Of a stretch of DNA of 64,000 bases, positions 32,501 to 44,221 are shown piece after piece. Source of the stretch: Blastomussa wellsi. Its lineage: Eukaryota; Cnidaria; Anthozoa; Scleractinia; Plerogyridae. The DNA is taken from NCBI GenBank assembly GCA_947652115.1, contig OX393565.1:10846214-10910213 (forward strand). The letters are read 5' to 3'. Made by a program: the position numbers and the translations under genes. The notes below the pieces were generated by a model, which had not been told where the DNA came from, ran no database searches, and saw only the letters and a list, made by a program, of their open reading frames with translations. The stretch's first letter is position 1. Every line of letters begins with the position of its first letter.

Positions 32501-33650
32501 AGACTTCACTAAAAAACGAACAAATCTTGAATTAGCCAAATAAAAATCAAACCAAGACCTGGACTGGAAAGCTGCTAATTTTTTTTAGTTCCTTGAAAAT
32601 AAAACAAATAGTTTTGATGTCCCTTATGGGCCACCGTACAAAAGAGACATTTCTTTCTTGTCCACAAATGTTTTGCCTAGCGAGCCATCACGCCTTGTTC
32701 CACGGAAAAAGAACGGGCAAAATATTCAAATTGAGAAGCCCCGTGTTGCTGACGTTTACACAGCGAACATGGGCGGTGTTGACCGAGCTGACCAGCTTCG
32801 GTCTTTTTATTTCGCCGGTTATTCCTTGCGAAAATGGTATAGGAATATCTTTTGGTTTTTATTTAATCTTTCTGTTTGCAATGGCTACATTCTTGAGTCA
32901 ATTTATCGTACTACTCAAGGAAAACAAAAGCGCCCGCTGATCAGCTTCAGGCTTGATTTGGCAAAACAACTGATAAATGATTTCAGCCAAAGGAAGAGAA
33001 AAAGAAGATCACAGGAGGCTCTACAACAGCCAGTACCTCGCGTGTTACATGTTTCAGTTCATGTGGAGGGTAGGAAGCGAAAGTGTTTTCAATGCAGTAA
33101 GGCCGGGCGAAGACCACCGAAAGGATACAAAGTCGAGACGCGCTTCGAGTGTCGTTTGTGCAAGGTTGCGCTATGCAAACCATGCCACAATGAATACCAC
33201 GCTTGAGTGTAAAATTTTATTGTCCTTTATTTCTTTTGTGTTGAAATACAATGATATTCAATGGCGTGTATCAATGGCTTTGTATTTTGCTATGCATTTC
33301 TTTCCATAAAGGAAAGTTGTTATCCCATTCTCTGTACATATTTAGCTTTGAACATCTAGAGGCGTTTCGTGACAAATAATTATAATGGCGGAAAATTAGA
33401 ATTTTTTATCGTGTTGATACTTTCAAGTTAAAATGTATTCATATCCAGATAGCAATGTACATCTTTTTCATGGTTAACAGTAAAGCAACCATTTTTCTTT
33501 ATTTCTGTGGTCTTTTATTTCAATATCTTGCCTTAGAAACCTACTGAGCATGTATATTTTGATTTCTACTTCAAAAATACCTGTCGACCTTAATTTGCTA
33601 CAGGAACAGAGGGGGTTGACCTCATTTGCATATAGTAGTGAAAGGGTTAA

Positions 33651-36014
33651 AGAGCAAGAATTAAAACGGAAAATGACAGAATTACAGTATGAAAAGGAGT
33701 TTACGGAGGCCCAAATGGAAGAAGAGAGGGCAGCAGTTAGCCTTGATGTTTATAAACAAGCTGAAGTAGGAAATGAGATCAACAACGTAGACAATATGGA
33801 TATTGTATCAATGGAACTTGAGTCATCTGTTACTCAAGGAACTGAACTATGTTACTTACATGAAGAGCCTAACTGGAGTGATGAAAGAGCAAATGTTATA
33901 GTGCAGCCTATTCCCTTTGAATGCACATCTGTGCAAGTACATGTACCTTCGGAGCAATTACCGACATCAGCAAACGTCTTTTGTGGACAGAAGGTTGGGC
34001 CACACACTGCAAAGGAAACTGAGGGATTAAGAGCCCCACCAGTACTAAGTAATTGGCCTCCACGAGTTCAGCTACCCTTAACACAGCAGACCAACAGTAA
34101 GCAAGTCCCAGTCCAGTCTCAGTGGACACACCCAGCCGAGAGGCAATTGAAAGCTGTGTGAACTTACCTGTGGAAGAAGGTTATTACGTTGCAAAGAACA
34201 CTTTGCGTGAGAACTTTGGCAAGCCTCACATCACAGCAAAGGCACATATCAAGAAACAAACAGATGGACAAAGCCTACTAGAATTTGCCAGGAATTTGGA
34301 GGTTGCTGAAAGAACCCTTACCGGCATGGGACCTGAGTATATAAGTGACTTAAATCATACAAACACTCTGAGAGAAATAAACAGGAAGCTTCCATTGTTT
34401 ATGAGGGCAAAGTGGACCGAGTGTGCGGGTAAGATTATAGAGTCGGGCCAGAGGCCCAGATTTGTGGACTTTCTTCAGTTCTTGAAACAGAGAGCAACAC
34501 TTGTTAACAATGAATTTGGAGAAGACCTTAATTGTACTCCACCAAAGGACAAGGAGAAAGCCAAAGGCAGAGATAGTTGGAGCCGACCTCCTTACAAGTT
34601 TACAACAATGGCTGGAGGTGCACGTAACGATCGAAACTCTCGTCACAAAGGCTCACAAGGAGTGAACGGTGCAAAGCAAAGTTGTTCTGTCTGTTCTGAC
34701 CAGTATGGTGTTTGGAGGTGTGGGAAATTTAAAGATTTACCCTACCCTGACAAAATGAAGATTGTTCAAGAACACAGCCTTTGTATCAAGTGTCTCAATG
34801 GTGGCCACTATGCGAGAATATGCCCTAGGACAAATTTCAGATGCCAGAAAAAAGGATGCAATAAGGAGCACAACACATTGTTACACCCTCCACCCTCAGA
34901 ACCTAATGGTGGTGGTGCCAGCCAAAGTCAGCTCAACCCAGAAGGCCCAAGATTGAACACAGCCAATGGTTCAAATTCTGAGACAAGCAATCAAGATGGA
35001 GTTACTGTAACTGCTGCAACTGGGGCCGGCGAGCGAGTGTGCTTAAGTGTTGTTCCTCTCAAAGTTCAAGTTAAAGGAAGTGATTTACCACCAGTCGAGA
35101 CATATGCTTTGTTAGATAGTGGATCAGAAATAACTCTTTGTCATGAACATTTGCAGCAGAAACTTGGAGTGGTTGGTCCAAAGCTTAACTTCACACTATC
35201 AGGGATGACAGGGTCCACAAGGGTGGAAAGTCAATTACTAGACATTGTTGTGACATCAATGGATGAAACTGTGTTTGTGGAGTTTTCAAATGTTAGAACA
35301 GTGAAACAGATGCCAATCTCAAGTGACTGTATTGCCAAGAAAGGAGACCTTAACAGGTGGCCTCATTCGTGCGATATTGAATTACAAGAGTTAGCAGTTG
35401 GAGAAATTATGTTTTTGATTGGTCTTAAGGAGAAACCAAGTTTGTTCCTACCTCTCGAGTACAAGGAAGGAGGTGAAGATGAACCAGTAGCAGTCAGATG
35501 TAGTTTAGGATGGACTGTAATAGGACATGTTGGTGGTCAAAAGGATGGCCCAAGTTGTTCAGCAAATTTCACGCGCACAATAGAGAGCCCTATTGTCTAT
35601 GACAATGTTCCCGACTTGCAAGATGAACATTTGTGTGCCAGCTCGATTAAAGGTAGAAGATTATATCTGCGATCAGATGACATTGACAGTAGTAGAGTCC
35701 AAAGTGAGAGGTGCAGCAATGAGTTGTCTGACCAGAAGAATGCCAATTCATTATTGTTCAGTAAAGTTGAATGTGAAATTCGTGATGGAGAATTATGCCA
35801 GCAGTTACAGAGACTCTGGAAAACAGACTTTGAAAATACAGAAGTAGAAACTAAAGTTTGTGCATCGGTTGAAGACAAAAGAGCCCTAGAGATTATGGAA
35901 GGGTCCCTGCAACAAGTCAATGGACACTTTCAAGTTGCTTTGCCCTGGCGACATGACCCACCGTACTTGCCTAACAACAAGATGATGGCAGAACGAAGAG
36001 CCCTGCTTCTAAAG
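33651..36014 (+). pseudogene. BEL gag C-terminal part, protease and start of RT, unit 1
   Basis: The frame resumes directly after the piggyBac TTAA with an E/K-rich coiled coil. Near 34125 the frame changes and the core of the DUF1759 domain is absent; only its end is present (NLPVEEGYYVAKNTL, LRENFGKPHI). A zinc knuckle CIKCLNGGHYARICP is at about 34783-34827. The aspartic protease motif ALLDSGSEITLC is at about 35106-35141. RT begins with LPWRHDPPYLPNNKMM and stops at the LINE insertion after 36014. Internal deletion plus frameshift make it non-functional. Confidence 0.85.
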
Positions 36015-37420
36015 AGGCGCCATTATCTACAACTTTATCTGGAAAGGAAAGGATAAAATCAAACGCCTTGCTATTATTAGTGATTATAAAAACGGTGGTT
36101 TGAGAATGCCTCATATTCAAACATCAATCGACACGCAACGTATTATTTGCCTTAAGAAATACTGTGAAGACTACAGTAGCCCTTGAAAACTCATACTTTC
36201 TTTTTTTCTGAAGGACCAGGGCGGAAAACTTCTTCTGCACTGTAACTTTAGTACTTCTGATCTTCCTAGTTGTCTTCCTCCTTTTTATAGGGAATGTTTT
36301 GCAGTCTGGTCCAGCCTATCGAATATATCTCATGTGTCTACCCGCGAAGAAGTACTTAATCAAATATTATGGAACAATCAATACTTACGAGTTGACAAAA
36401 AACCTGTTTTTTGTATGAAGCTCTTCTCTAAGGGTATTATATATCTTGCAGATATTCTAACAAATCAAGGAAGACTTAGTTCTTGGAACTCCTTCAAGGC
36501 AAGGGGACTTAATGTGAACGAATACTTTCTGCTCGTAGGTCTTTACAACTCGCTACCTCTAGAATGGAAGAATTTTATCATCTCTATCAACGAAGCTCAA
36601 GTTACCATGGAGAAAAATACCACGAATTCGCCCACTTTAAACTTAAAAGGCAACACTCTAAGTCTTGATTCAATTACCTCTCAAAATTGTATTGGAAACT
36701 TATCGAAACCATTCAGGTTGATCCTTCTGCACGTTCTAAATATGTTGCTTTGTATCCCAATTGTAATTTTGACTGGGAAGTCATCTATCTGATTCCACAC
36801 ACTGTGACCCTCGATACCAAAACAAGAATGTTTCAATACAAAGTACTAAACCGAATACTTTTCACAAATAAGTCGTTATACAAAATGAAAATTGTTGAGT
36901 CACCCCTTTGCTCCTTCTGTAAGACCGTAGAGGAATGTCTTGAGCACTTATTCTGTAGTTGCGATTTTAGTTGCGCTTTTTGGACGTCTGTTGTTCTTTG
37001 GGTTAAATCTCTGCAAATCAATATTGCTTCTTTAAAAAATGAAGATATTATTTTTGGTATAACTCAAAAGATGTCTCATTGGTTACTTTTAAACCATATT
37101 ATTATTGCTGGAAAACAGATAATTTACCAAAATCGTTTAAAGAACTTCGCACCATTGTTGTCTCATCTTGTAGTTAGATTGAAGCATATAGAATCTATTG
37201 AACGAGCAATCGCCACAAAGAACAATAGACTGGAATTTCACGAAAGGAAGTGGAAGCCTTTTCTTTCTTAAAATTAAAATGAAGGATAATTTTTTTTTTT
37301 GAGTGTAATGTAACATTATGTAGCGTAATGTAAACTAGTGTAGAAATGTAAACTAGTGCAATGTAGCGTCTGTCATGTATGTAAATATCAAAAAAATAAA
37401 AATAATTAAAATATAAAAAA
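36015..37420 (+). mobile_element. 5'-truncated non-LTR retrotransposon in BEL RT, unit 1
   Basis: The C-terminal part of an L1/Tx1-like ORF2 is legible: NFIWKGKDKIKR, NGGLRMPHI and a zf-RVT-like C-terminal region CSFCKTVEECLEHLFCSC with FW. There is an in-frame stop near 36183 and a frame change near 36700. The 3' end is A-rich (about 37390-37420). AAAG at 36011-36014 and 37421-37424 is the probable short duplication. Removing the insertion rejoins the BEL frame in phase. Confidence 0.8.
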
Positions 37421-37424
37421 AAAG

Positions 37425-40400
37425 GATGAAGACTTGTTGGAGAAGTATCAGACGACAATAAACGATTACATTGAAAAGGGGCATGCAGAAAAGGTTCCTG
37501 AAGAAGAGTTGAATTCAAGGGACAAACCATTGTGGTTCCTTCCTCACCATCCAGTGACACACCCTTTGAAGCCAGACAAGGTGAGGGTCGTTTTTGATTG
37601 TGCAGCAAAGTTTGGACAGACATCTCTTAATCAGCAGTTGATGCAAGGCCCGGATCAGACAAACCAATTGGTAGGTGTCTTAAGTCGCTTCAGACAAGAT
37701 ACTGTTGGAATGGTTGCTGACATAGAAGCAATGTTTCACCAGGTCCTGGTGGATCCAAAGGACTGTGACAGTTTAAGATTTTTATGGTGGCCAAATGGAG
37801 ACCTGACAAGGGAAATGAAGGAGTATCGAATGGTAAAACATCTGTTTGGTGCAACATCTTCGCCCAGTGTTGCTAATTTCTGTCTAAGGAAGACAGTGCA
37901 GTTGTATCAGGAAGACTTTGACAAAGAAGTGACAGAGACAGTGAACCGAAACATGTATGTAGATGACATGATGAAGTCGACAAGCACCACAGAAAAAGCT
38001 ATCAGTTTGGCAAGTCAACTGCGGACATTGCTAGAGAAAGGTGGATTCCGCTTGACGAAGTGGTATAGTAATGACAGAGAAGTGATGGCGACGATTCCAG
38101 AGTCCAAAAGAGCTAAATCAGTGGTAAATTTGGAACTTGAGCAACTCCCAACTGAGAGTGCTCTGGGACTAAAATGGAACATAGAAGAAGACAAGTTTGT
38201 ATGGGAAGTCTTGGATAAGATATTGCAGTGAGTGAACCAGAACCCAGCGACACGCAGAGGGATTGTGTCATCTGTTTACTCCCTCTTTGATCCGTTGGGA
38301 TTTATCACACCGTACACCATGAAAGCCAAGTTGTTGTTGCAAACACTCAGTAGGAAGAGGTTAGGCTGGGATGAAACATTACAGGAAACTGACAAAGAAC
38401 AATGGAAGCGCTGGCTGGATGATCTTCCAAAATTGCAAACCCAAGGGATTTGGTGAAGTTAAAGAAGTACAGTTGCACCTCTTCTCAGATGCTTCTCGTC
38501 AGGGATATGCAGCCGCGGCATATCTCCGTTTGAAAGATGTGACCAACCAAGTTCACTGTGCATTTGTGATGGGAAAAGCAGGATTGGCTCCCATTCGCAA
38601 AATTTTGATTCCAAGATTGGAACTGTCAGCCGCCATCATCTCCGTAAGGCTGTCTAAGATTATTTGAGAAGAATTGAACATGACAATAGATCGTGTTTGC
38701 TACTGGACTGACTCAACTTCTGTGTTGAAGTGCATCAACAACGAGTCAAAGAGATTTCATACGTTCGAGTCTAATTGGCTGACGGTGATACACAGTGGTT
38801 CTAATCCCTCTGAGTGGCGGCATGTGAACCGAGACGATAACCCTGCTGACGTTGGGTCGAAAGGTCTTAAAATAGATGCCATGTTGAAGAACGACCGTTG
38901 GTTGAAAGGTCCCAAGTTCCTGTGGAAGGACGAGAGTCACTGGCCCAAAATGACTGAAATTCCAGTCTTAGAAGATGATGATGTAGAAGTTAGAAAGGAG
39001 GCTCAGATTTATATGTCCACTGTTCAAATTAATGTATTAGATGCCCTGATTTCATACTACTCCTGTTGGTGGAAGTTGAAATGTGCTATTGCGTGGCTGT
39101 TACGCTACAAGCAGTATCTGCGAATGAAAGTCCAGATGAAAAGGAATGCGTCAATTGCAAGTGGTTCTCCGGTTGAGTCCAGTGAAATGCGTCCGATCAA
39201 GTGTAGCCATCTGACAGTCGCAGAGCTTCAAGTAGCCGAAAGAGAAATATTCAAACGCGTTCAGCTTGTAGCCTTTCATTGTCAGTCATTGATGTACTTT
39301 CAGCCACAGAAAGTTGTGAGGACAAGAGGTATTTAAAGAAAATCCTTAAGAAGGCCGGTGCGTCAATACGTCAACTGAATCCACAGTTTAAGGAAGGCCT
39401 GTTGAGAGTCAGAGGTCGACTAGTCAATGCACCTGCTGGCGATGAAAGGAAGCATCCCATTATCCTCCCTTACAAGCATCATGTGACAGATCTCGTTATT
39501 AAGCAGTGTCATGAAAGCTTGGGTCACATGGGACAAGAATCTGTTTTGTCATCCTTGAGAGAGACCGTTTGGATAGTAAAGGGGAGATCAGCAGTGCGGC
39601 GTGTAATAGGAAGATGCATGACCTGTCAACGGCAGAGAAAGGCATGCCCAGGGAAGCAGATCATGGCAGCTTTACCAGAAGAGAGGCTTGTACCTGAGAA
39701 ACCACCTTTCACTTACGTGGGTGTTGATTATTTTGGACCGCTTGAAGTGAAGCAAGGAAGATCCCGTGTAAAGAGATATGGTTATCTCTTCACCTGTTTA
39801 ACGACACATGCTGTGCACATTGAGATAGCCCACTCCTTAGACACTGATTCAATGATAAACGCCCTTAGAAGATTCATTAGTGTTCGTGGCTATCGAGAGC
39901 AGATAAGGAGTGACCAGCAAGGAAGTAACTTCACAAGGGCAGATAAAGAGCTGAAAGAAGCCATCGAAGAGTGGAATCAACGCAAGATCAACAACTTCTG
40001 TGGACAGAAGAAGATCGAGTGGATTTTTAATCCACCCTCGGCGAGCCACATGGGTGGTGCATGGGAGCGGATGATACGTTCCGTAAGACACATTTTAAAG
40101 GCCATTCTAAAGGAGCAGTTAGTCACTGATGAAGTTCTTTCAACTGTGATGGCAAAGGCAGTTAACATTCTAAATTCCAGACCTCTTACTCACAACAGCG
40201 ACAGCCCCCTAGATGGCCAGCCACTAACACCTAACCATTTATTACATTTGCGTCCCTGTCAAGACTTACCACCAGGCATATTTGCTAAAGATGACCTCAG
40301 CTGTAGACGTGCTTGGAGGGAAGCTCAATACTTAACTAACTTGTTCTGGTGCAGGTGGACGCGAGAATACCTCCCAACCTTGATGGAGAGGAGGAAGTGG

Positions 40401-40661
40401 AACGCGCTGGAAAGAAACTTGAAAGTCGGTGATTTAGTCTTGTTAGCAGACGAGTCCTTCTCCAGAGGTAAGTGGCCGCTTGGACGAGTCGTTGAGGTCG
40501 TACCAAGTCGAGACGGATTGGTGCGCACAGTGAGAGTAAAGACGAGTTGTACAGTTGATACACGCACTAAACGACAACACAAGGGTGAACATCTAAGCGG
40601 AGAGAGTACGACTGTGCTGACGCGCCCGGTGACCAAGTTATGCTTGCTTGAAATGGACTGA
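37425..40661 (+). pseudogene. BEL reverse transcriptase, RNase H and integrase, unit 1
   Basis: RT continues with VVFDCAAKFGQTSLNQQL, DIEAMFHQVLV and the catalytic MYVDDMM (about 37953-37973). Stops or frame changes: TGA 38229-38231, frame change near 38450, TGA 38665-38667, frame change near 39285. RNase H shows [18 protein letters not shown] and WTDSTSVLKCI, DDNPADVGSKG. Integrase (39279-40661) has an H2C2 finger (HESLGHMG, CMTCQRQRKAC), D in GVDYFGPL, D in IRSDQQGS, E in MGGAWERMI, and a DUF5641 C-terminal domain (LKVGDLVLLAD, WPLGRVVEV). The integrase frame itself is open. Stretch 40662-40888 is the 3' untranslated region and polypurine tract. Confidence 0.9.
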
Positions 40662-40888
40662 ACAGTCAACATTGACCTTGAAAGTTTAATATGGCTTACA
40701 AAGCCAGAAGGAACTTGCGCGTGTGACTTTGAACTGTCAAGTTTAAGACTTTAAGAACTTGCAAATGTTAAGACTTTGAGAACAGAACAGTTGCTTGAGA
40801 TATGAAACTTTACTTAGTAGTTGTAGTCGGTAGCCCTGTTCTTTGCATGTAAATGCGACTGCTGTATACATTCCCATTTAGGGGCCAG

Positions 40889-41079
40889 TGTGGCTACCAT
40901 CTCATTTCCGTTAGATTCGTTTCCGGTTTGTTGCGTATCATGTGACACTGCCTGTGCTTTTCAGATTTGCAAAGGGTAAGTTGCTGGCTTAGCAGATTTT
41001 TGTAGTTTTGTCCAAACAGTTCTTTAACGTGCTTGAGGCACGTTTTGATTCATTAAAAAATGAGCTAACGATAGCTACA
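40889..41079 (+). repeat. BEL LTR 2 (shared middle LTR)
   Basis: Appears identical to LTR 1. Preceded by a polypurine-like AGGGGCCAG. It serves as 3' LTR of unit 1 and 5' LTR of unit 2, with no flanking duplication of its own. Confidence 0.9.
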
Positions 41080-41093
41080 GTTAAAGAACTGTT
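41015..41093 (+). promoter_or_regulatory. Inverted repeat across the LTR 2/leader border, unit 2
   Basis: Copy of 21790-21868. LTR 3 lacks the leader partner because host DNA follows it. Confidence 0.6.
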
Positions 41094-41132
41094 CGCGAAA
41101 GTTTTCTTCAGCTCAAGGATTTGGAGCATTTG

Positions 41133-41392
41133 GTTCTCAGGGAGAACATCGCACTGTTTGTTCGTGTTGGAATTTGGATTGCTTCGCTTGAAGAAGTCGC
41201 CGTGTTGTTTTTCTCATGGAGGAAAGTCTTCTATTTGTACTGTTCATTGCCGCTCGACGAGTTTGGCGCGTCGTGCTGTTTTCCTCAGGGAGGAAAGACT
41301 TTGTTTATCATCGGCTTCATCGCTCGATTATGAGTGTGAAGTGTCATGTTTAATTTCCCGCCAAACGGCTTGCAATTTCCTCAGGGAGGAAA
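41133..41392 (+). promoter_or_regulatory. Four leader hairpins, unit 2
   Basis: Copy of 21908-22167: same four stem-loops at 41133, 41209, 41280 and 41376. Confidence 0.6.
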
Positions 41393-41415
41393 ACTTTGCA
41401 TCTAATTAATCAAGT

Positions 41416-42455
41416 ATGTCTGTGAAATCGCTACCTGTTCCCGATAAATCTCGTCGAAAACATGTGCGAGAAGCTTCGTCGGATGTTGGTGTTGAAAATT
41501 CCCTGCAATTGAGAAAAAGTAGCCGCTTGAAGATGGCAAATAAGACAAGTGATGTGGAAGGTGAAAGAGCCGAAAGGACAAGAGCCATGTTTAAATCCCG
41601 AGCCGGATACATCGGCGCTCTAAAAAGGCTGCAAGGAAACATTGAAGAGCTTATGGAAAACTGTGGAACTTTGGAGGATTTGAAGTCCAAGCGGAAATCG
41701 TATGACGAAATTTGGCGCAAATTCGTAAGTACACACGAAGAATACATTGAATTACTTTGTTATGAGGAAGAGCTCGAGAAGGCTCGCCTTAGTTATGATG
41801 AACAAATGTCAAGGAAATTAAAGTGCACCTAACCCCAAAATATTTTTTTCGCTAGAATAAACCTTTGCACCACTTTGAAACGCATTGCACCTTTTTACCA
41901 AATTCTGACTATTTATAGCATTCAAAAGTTACGATAAACTGTGCATCATTTGTTCCACGACCGAGTCAGAAGGGGCGTGGGTCTATTCCCGATTTGACGT
42001 CACAAACTGATTTGCATGCATTTTTACAAAGAGTTGATGTGATGCAAATCATTTTGTGACGTCAAATCGGGAATAGACCCATGCCCCTTCTGACTCGGCC
42101 GTGTAACAAATGATGCACAGTTTTTCATAACGTTTGAATGCTATAAATAGCCAGAATTTGGTAAAAAGGAGAAACGAAAGGTGCAATGCGTTTCAAACTG
42201 GTGCAATGGTATATTTTAGCAAAAAAAATATTTTGGGGTTAGGTGCACTTTAACCTTTGACAATGTTATGGAGTCTTGGTTTAAGAAGTCGAGGCTTGAA
42301 TCGAAGGAAGTGAGCGAAAGGTCGTTATCATTGACCAGAAAATCTAGAAGAAGTCATGAAAGTAAATCGTCATATTCTAGTTCAATTTCATCGTCGGTCG
42401 TAAAGAGAAAAGAGAAATTAGCTCTTGCACAGTTGAAAACAAAACAGTTACTTAA
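41416..42455 (+). pseudogene. BEL gag N-terminal part, unit 2
   Basis: Apparently identical to 22191-23230, including the MITE (41822-42249) and the piggyBac entry at TTAA 42452-42455. Confidence 0.75.
41822..42249. mobile_element. Palindromic TTAA MITE, unit 2
   Basis: Copy of 22597-23024 with the same TTAA duplications (41818-41821 and 42250-42253). Confidence 0.85.
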
Positions 42456-44221
42456 CCCTTTCACTACTGGAGCGGCCAACCGGAAATGGCCAATTATTCC
42501 TAGAGCGGCCAAAAGCGGCCAAATAAACATACCCATTTTTAACTTACCCTCTCTTCCCTTAGCAACATTTTGTATATCAAAACAAAAGCGCTATTGTTAA
42601 AATAAGCATTGGCCAATCAAATCCTCTGGACTGCGCATATGATTTGTACTCCCATGTAGAGTAGTGAGCGGTCAAATTTCTCATTTTGCTACAGCACACG
42701 AGAGACATGGCGCAACCTTCGATCCTCACTGCGGAAGAATATCACGATATTTTCGGTACTTCGGATGAAGAAGATGGCGATATAGATCCTGAAGGCTCTG
42801 ATATCAAAGTTCAAGAATTCGATAGCGACGAAGAGGCAGAAGAAAACAACAATGAAGGCAATGTGGCTGATGCAATCGATGAAGAAGCCGCGTGGTCAAA
42901 TGAGCTTTCGGACTTTGTAATATCTCAATTTAATGGCCTATGTGGAATAAAAGTTGAAGTTCCAGCAGAGGCAACGTCTGATTTCTTTTTCAATTTAATA
43001 TTTGGGGATGAATTGATCAATTTAATTGTCAGGGAGACAAATAGATATGCTCGACAAAAGCTCGAAGGAAACAACGCTCGACTCGCGAAGTGACAAGATA
43101 CAACTCGCCAAGAAGTGAAAGCTTATCTTGGCATCTGCCTTGTGATGGGTATAAACAACCTTCCGAGACTAGCAATGTACTGGTCTTCAGATCCATTTAT
43201 TGGCAACACTGGTATACAAAATGTTATGACAAAAAATAGATTTGAGGAACTTAGCCAGTATTTGCATTTTTCAAATTCGGCAACAGAGCCGCAGCGTGGC
43301 GAAGAGAATTTTGATCGCCTTTATAAGGTTCGAGCACTTCTTTCGGGAGTTTTGGAGAACGCTCAAAAAGCCTACGAGCCGTCAAAAAGCCTCTCCATCG
43401 ATGAGGGGATGATTGCTTTCAAAGGCAGGTTATCATTTCGGCAATATATGCCAGCGAAACCAACGAAATACGGCATCAAAGTCTGGATGGCGGCCGATTC
43501 GCAAAATGGCTATGTAAACAACTTCTCTGTTTACCTTGGCAAAGAAGCAAACGTTCCTCGTGTCAACGGCCTAGGTTATGATGTTGTGATGAAAATGGCC
43601 ACTCCATTTCTAAAAAGGCACAGGCATATATTTTTCGATAATTTTTTTTTACTAGCACGAAGCTTATGGAAGACCTGCTAGCTCAAGACACCTACGCTTG
43701 TGGCACTGTGCGAAGCAATCGCAAAGACTTGCCGCCATGTGCAAAGAACAAACTTCGCCAAGGGGAAAAAGTGTCCTCTCAGCGCGGAAAAATCGTTTTC
43801 ACGAAATGGCATGACAAAAGTACAGTGGCCTATAAGGGACATCAAAACCTGTTTGTTTTATTTTCAAGGAACTAAAAAAATTGCACCTTTACAGGTCTTG
43901 GTTTGATTTTTATTTGGTTAATTCTAAAGTTTATTTGTTAAAACTCAAGATTTTTGAGAAACTCAACTTTCTTTTAGAAAACTGTAGTCGTTGCAGTTAA
44001 AAACCCGACCTTTTTCTAAGAAAGCGCCAGTTTTTTTTTAAAACTCCACTTAAAAAACTCAATTAATATTTATTTGAAAACTCAACATTTTTTTAATAGA
44101 AAAAACTCAACTTTAAAAAAACTCAACTTTTTTTTTGAAAAACTCAACTTTTTGAAAACTTTTGTCACTCATAAGAAATGATACTGCAATCCTTTTGAAT
44201 GCGGGCTCATTGCGATCCAAG

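Larger units (their letters stand above)
24596..32638. mobile_element. IS3EU-like DNA transposon (8,043 bp) carrying integrase and HECT genes, unit 1
   Basis: Termini TACAGTGGCC (24596) and GGCCACCGTA (32638), CAAAAG duplicated on both sides. Inverted repeats of about 120 bp (24596-24720 against 32638-32520) share TAAGGGACATCAAAAC, TTTTATTTTCAAGGAAC and GGTCTTGGTTTG. Two genes with no disabling mutation, HECT on + and rve-type integrase on -, converge near 29.3-30.8 kb. A 6-bp duplication and an IS3-like transposase fit the eukaryotic IS3EU group as I remember it. The name should be checked against Repbase. It looks like the youngest and best-preserved element in the nest. Confidence 0.8.
23482..33206 (+). 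pseudogene. piggyBac transposase, interrupted and mutated, unit 1
   Basis: ATG 23482 (MAQPSILTAEEYHDIFG) is followed by the acidic N-terminus. A TGA at 23866-23868 interrupts before QEVKAYLGICLVMGINNLP. The first catalytic Asp is in SIDEGMIAFKGRLS (about 24175) and the second in FFDNFF (about 24412), where a run of T changes frame. At 24595 the gene is split by the IS3EU-like element. It resumes at 32645 and continues ISFLSTN, the third Asp in MGGVDRADQLRSFY (about 32780), YRNIFWFLFNLSVCNGYI and a C-terminal cysteine-rich finger (CFQCSKAGRRPPKG, CRLCKVALCKPCHNEYH) ending at 33206. The enzyme cuts and pastes precisely at TTAA. Three lesions make this copy dead. Confidence 0.9.
23231..33646 (+). 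mobile_element. piggyBac transposon in BEL gag, unit 1, itself interrupted
   Basis: TTAA duplications at 23227-23230 and 33647-33650 flank perfect 13-bp inverted ends CCCTTTCACTACT. Subtracting the 8,049-bp IS3EU-like insertion with its duplication leaves 2,367 bp, a normal piggyBac size. The left subterminal region holds three GCGGCCAA motifs. Removing the element restores the gag frame. Confidence 0.92.
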
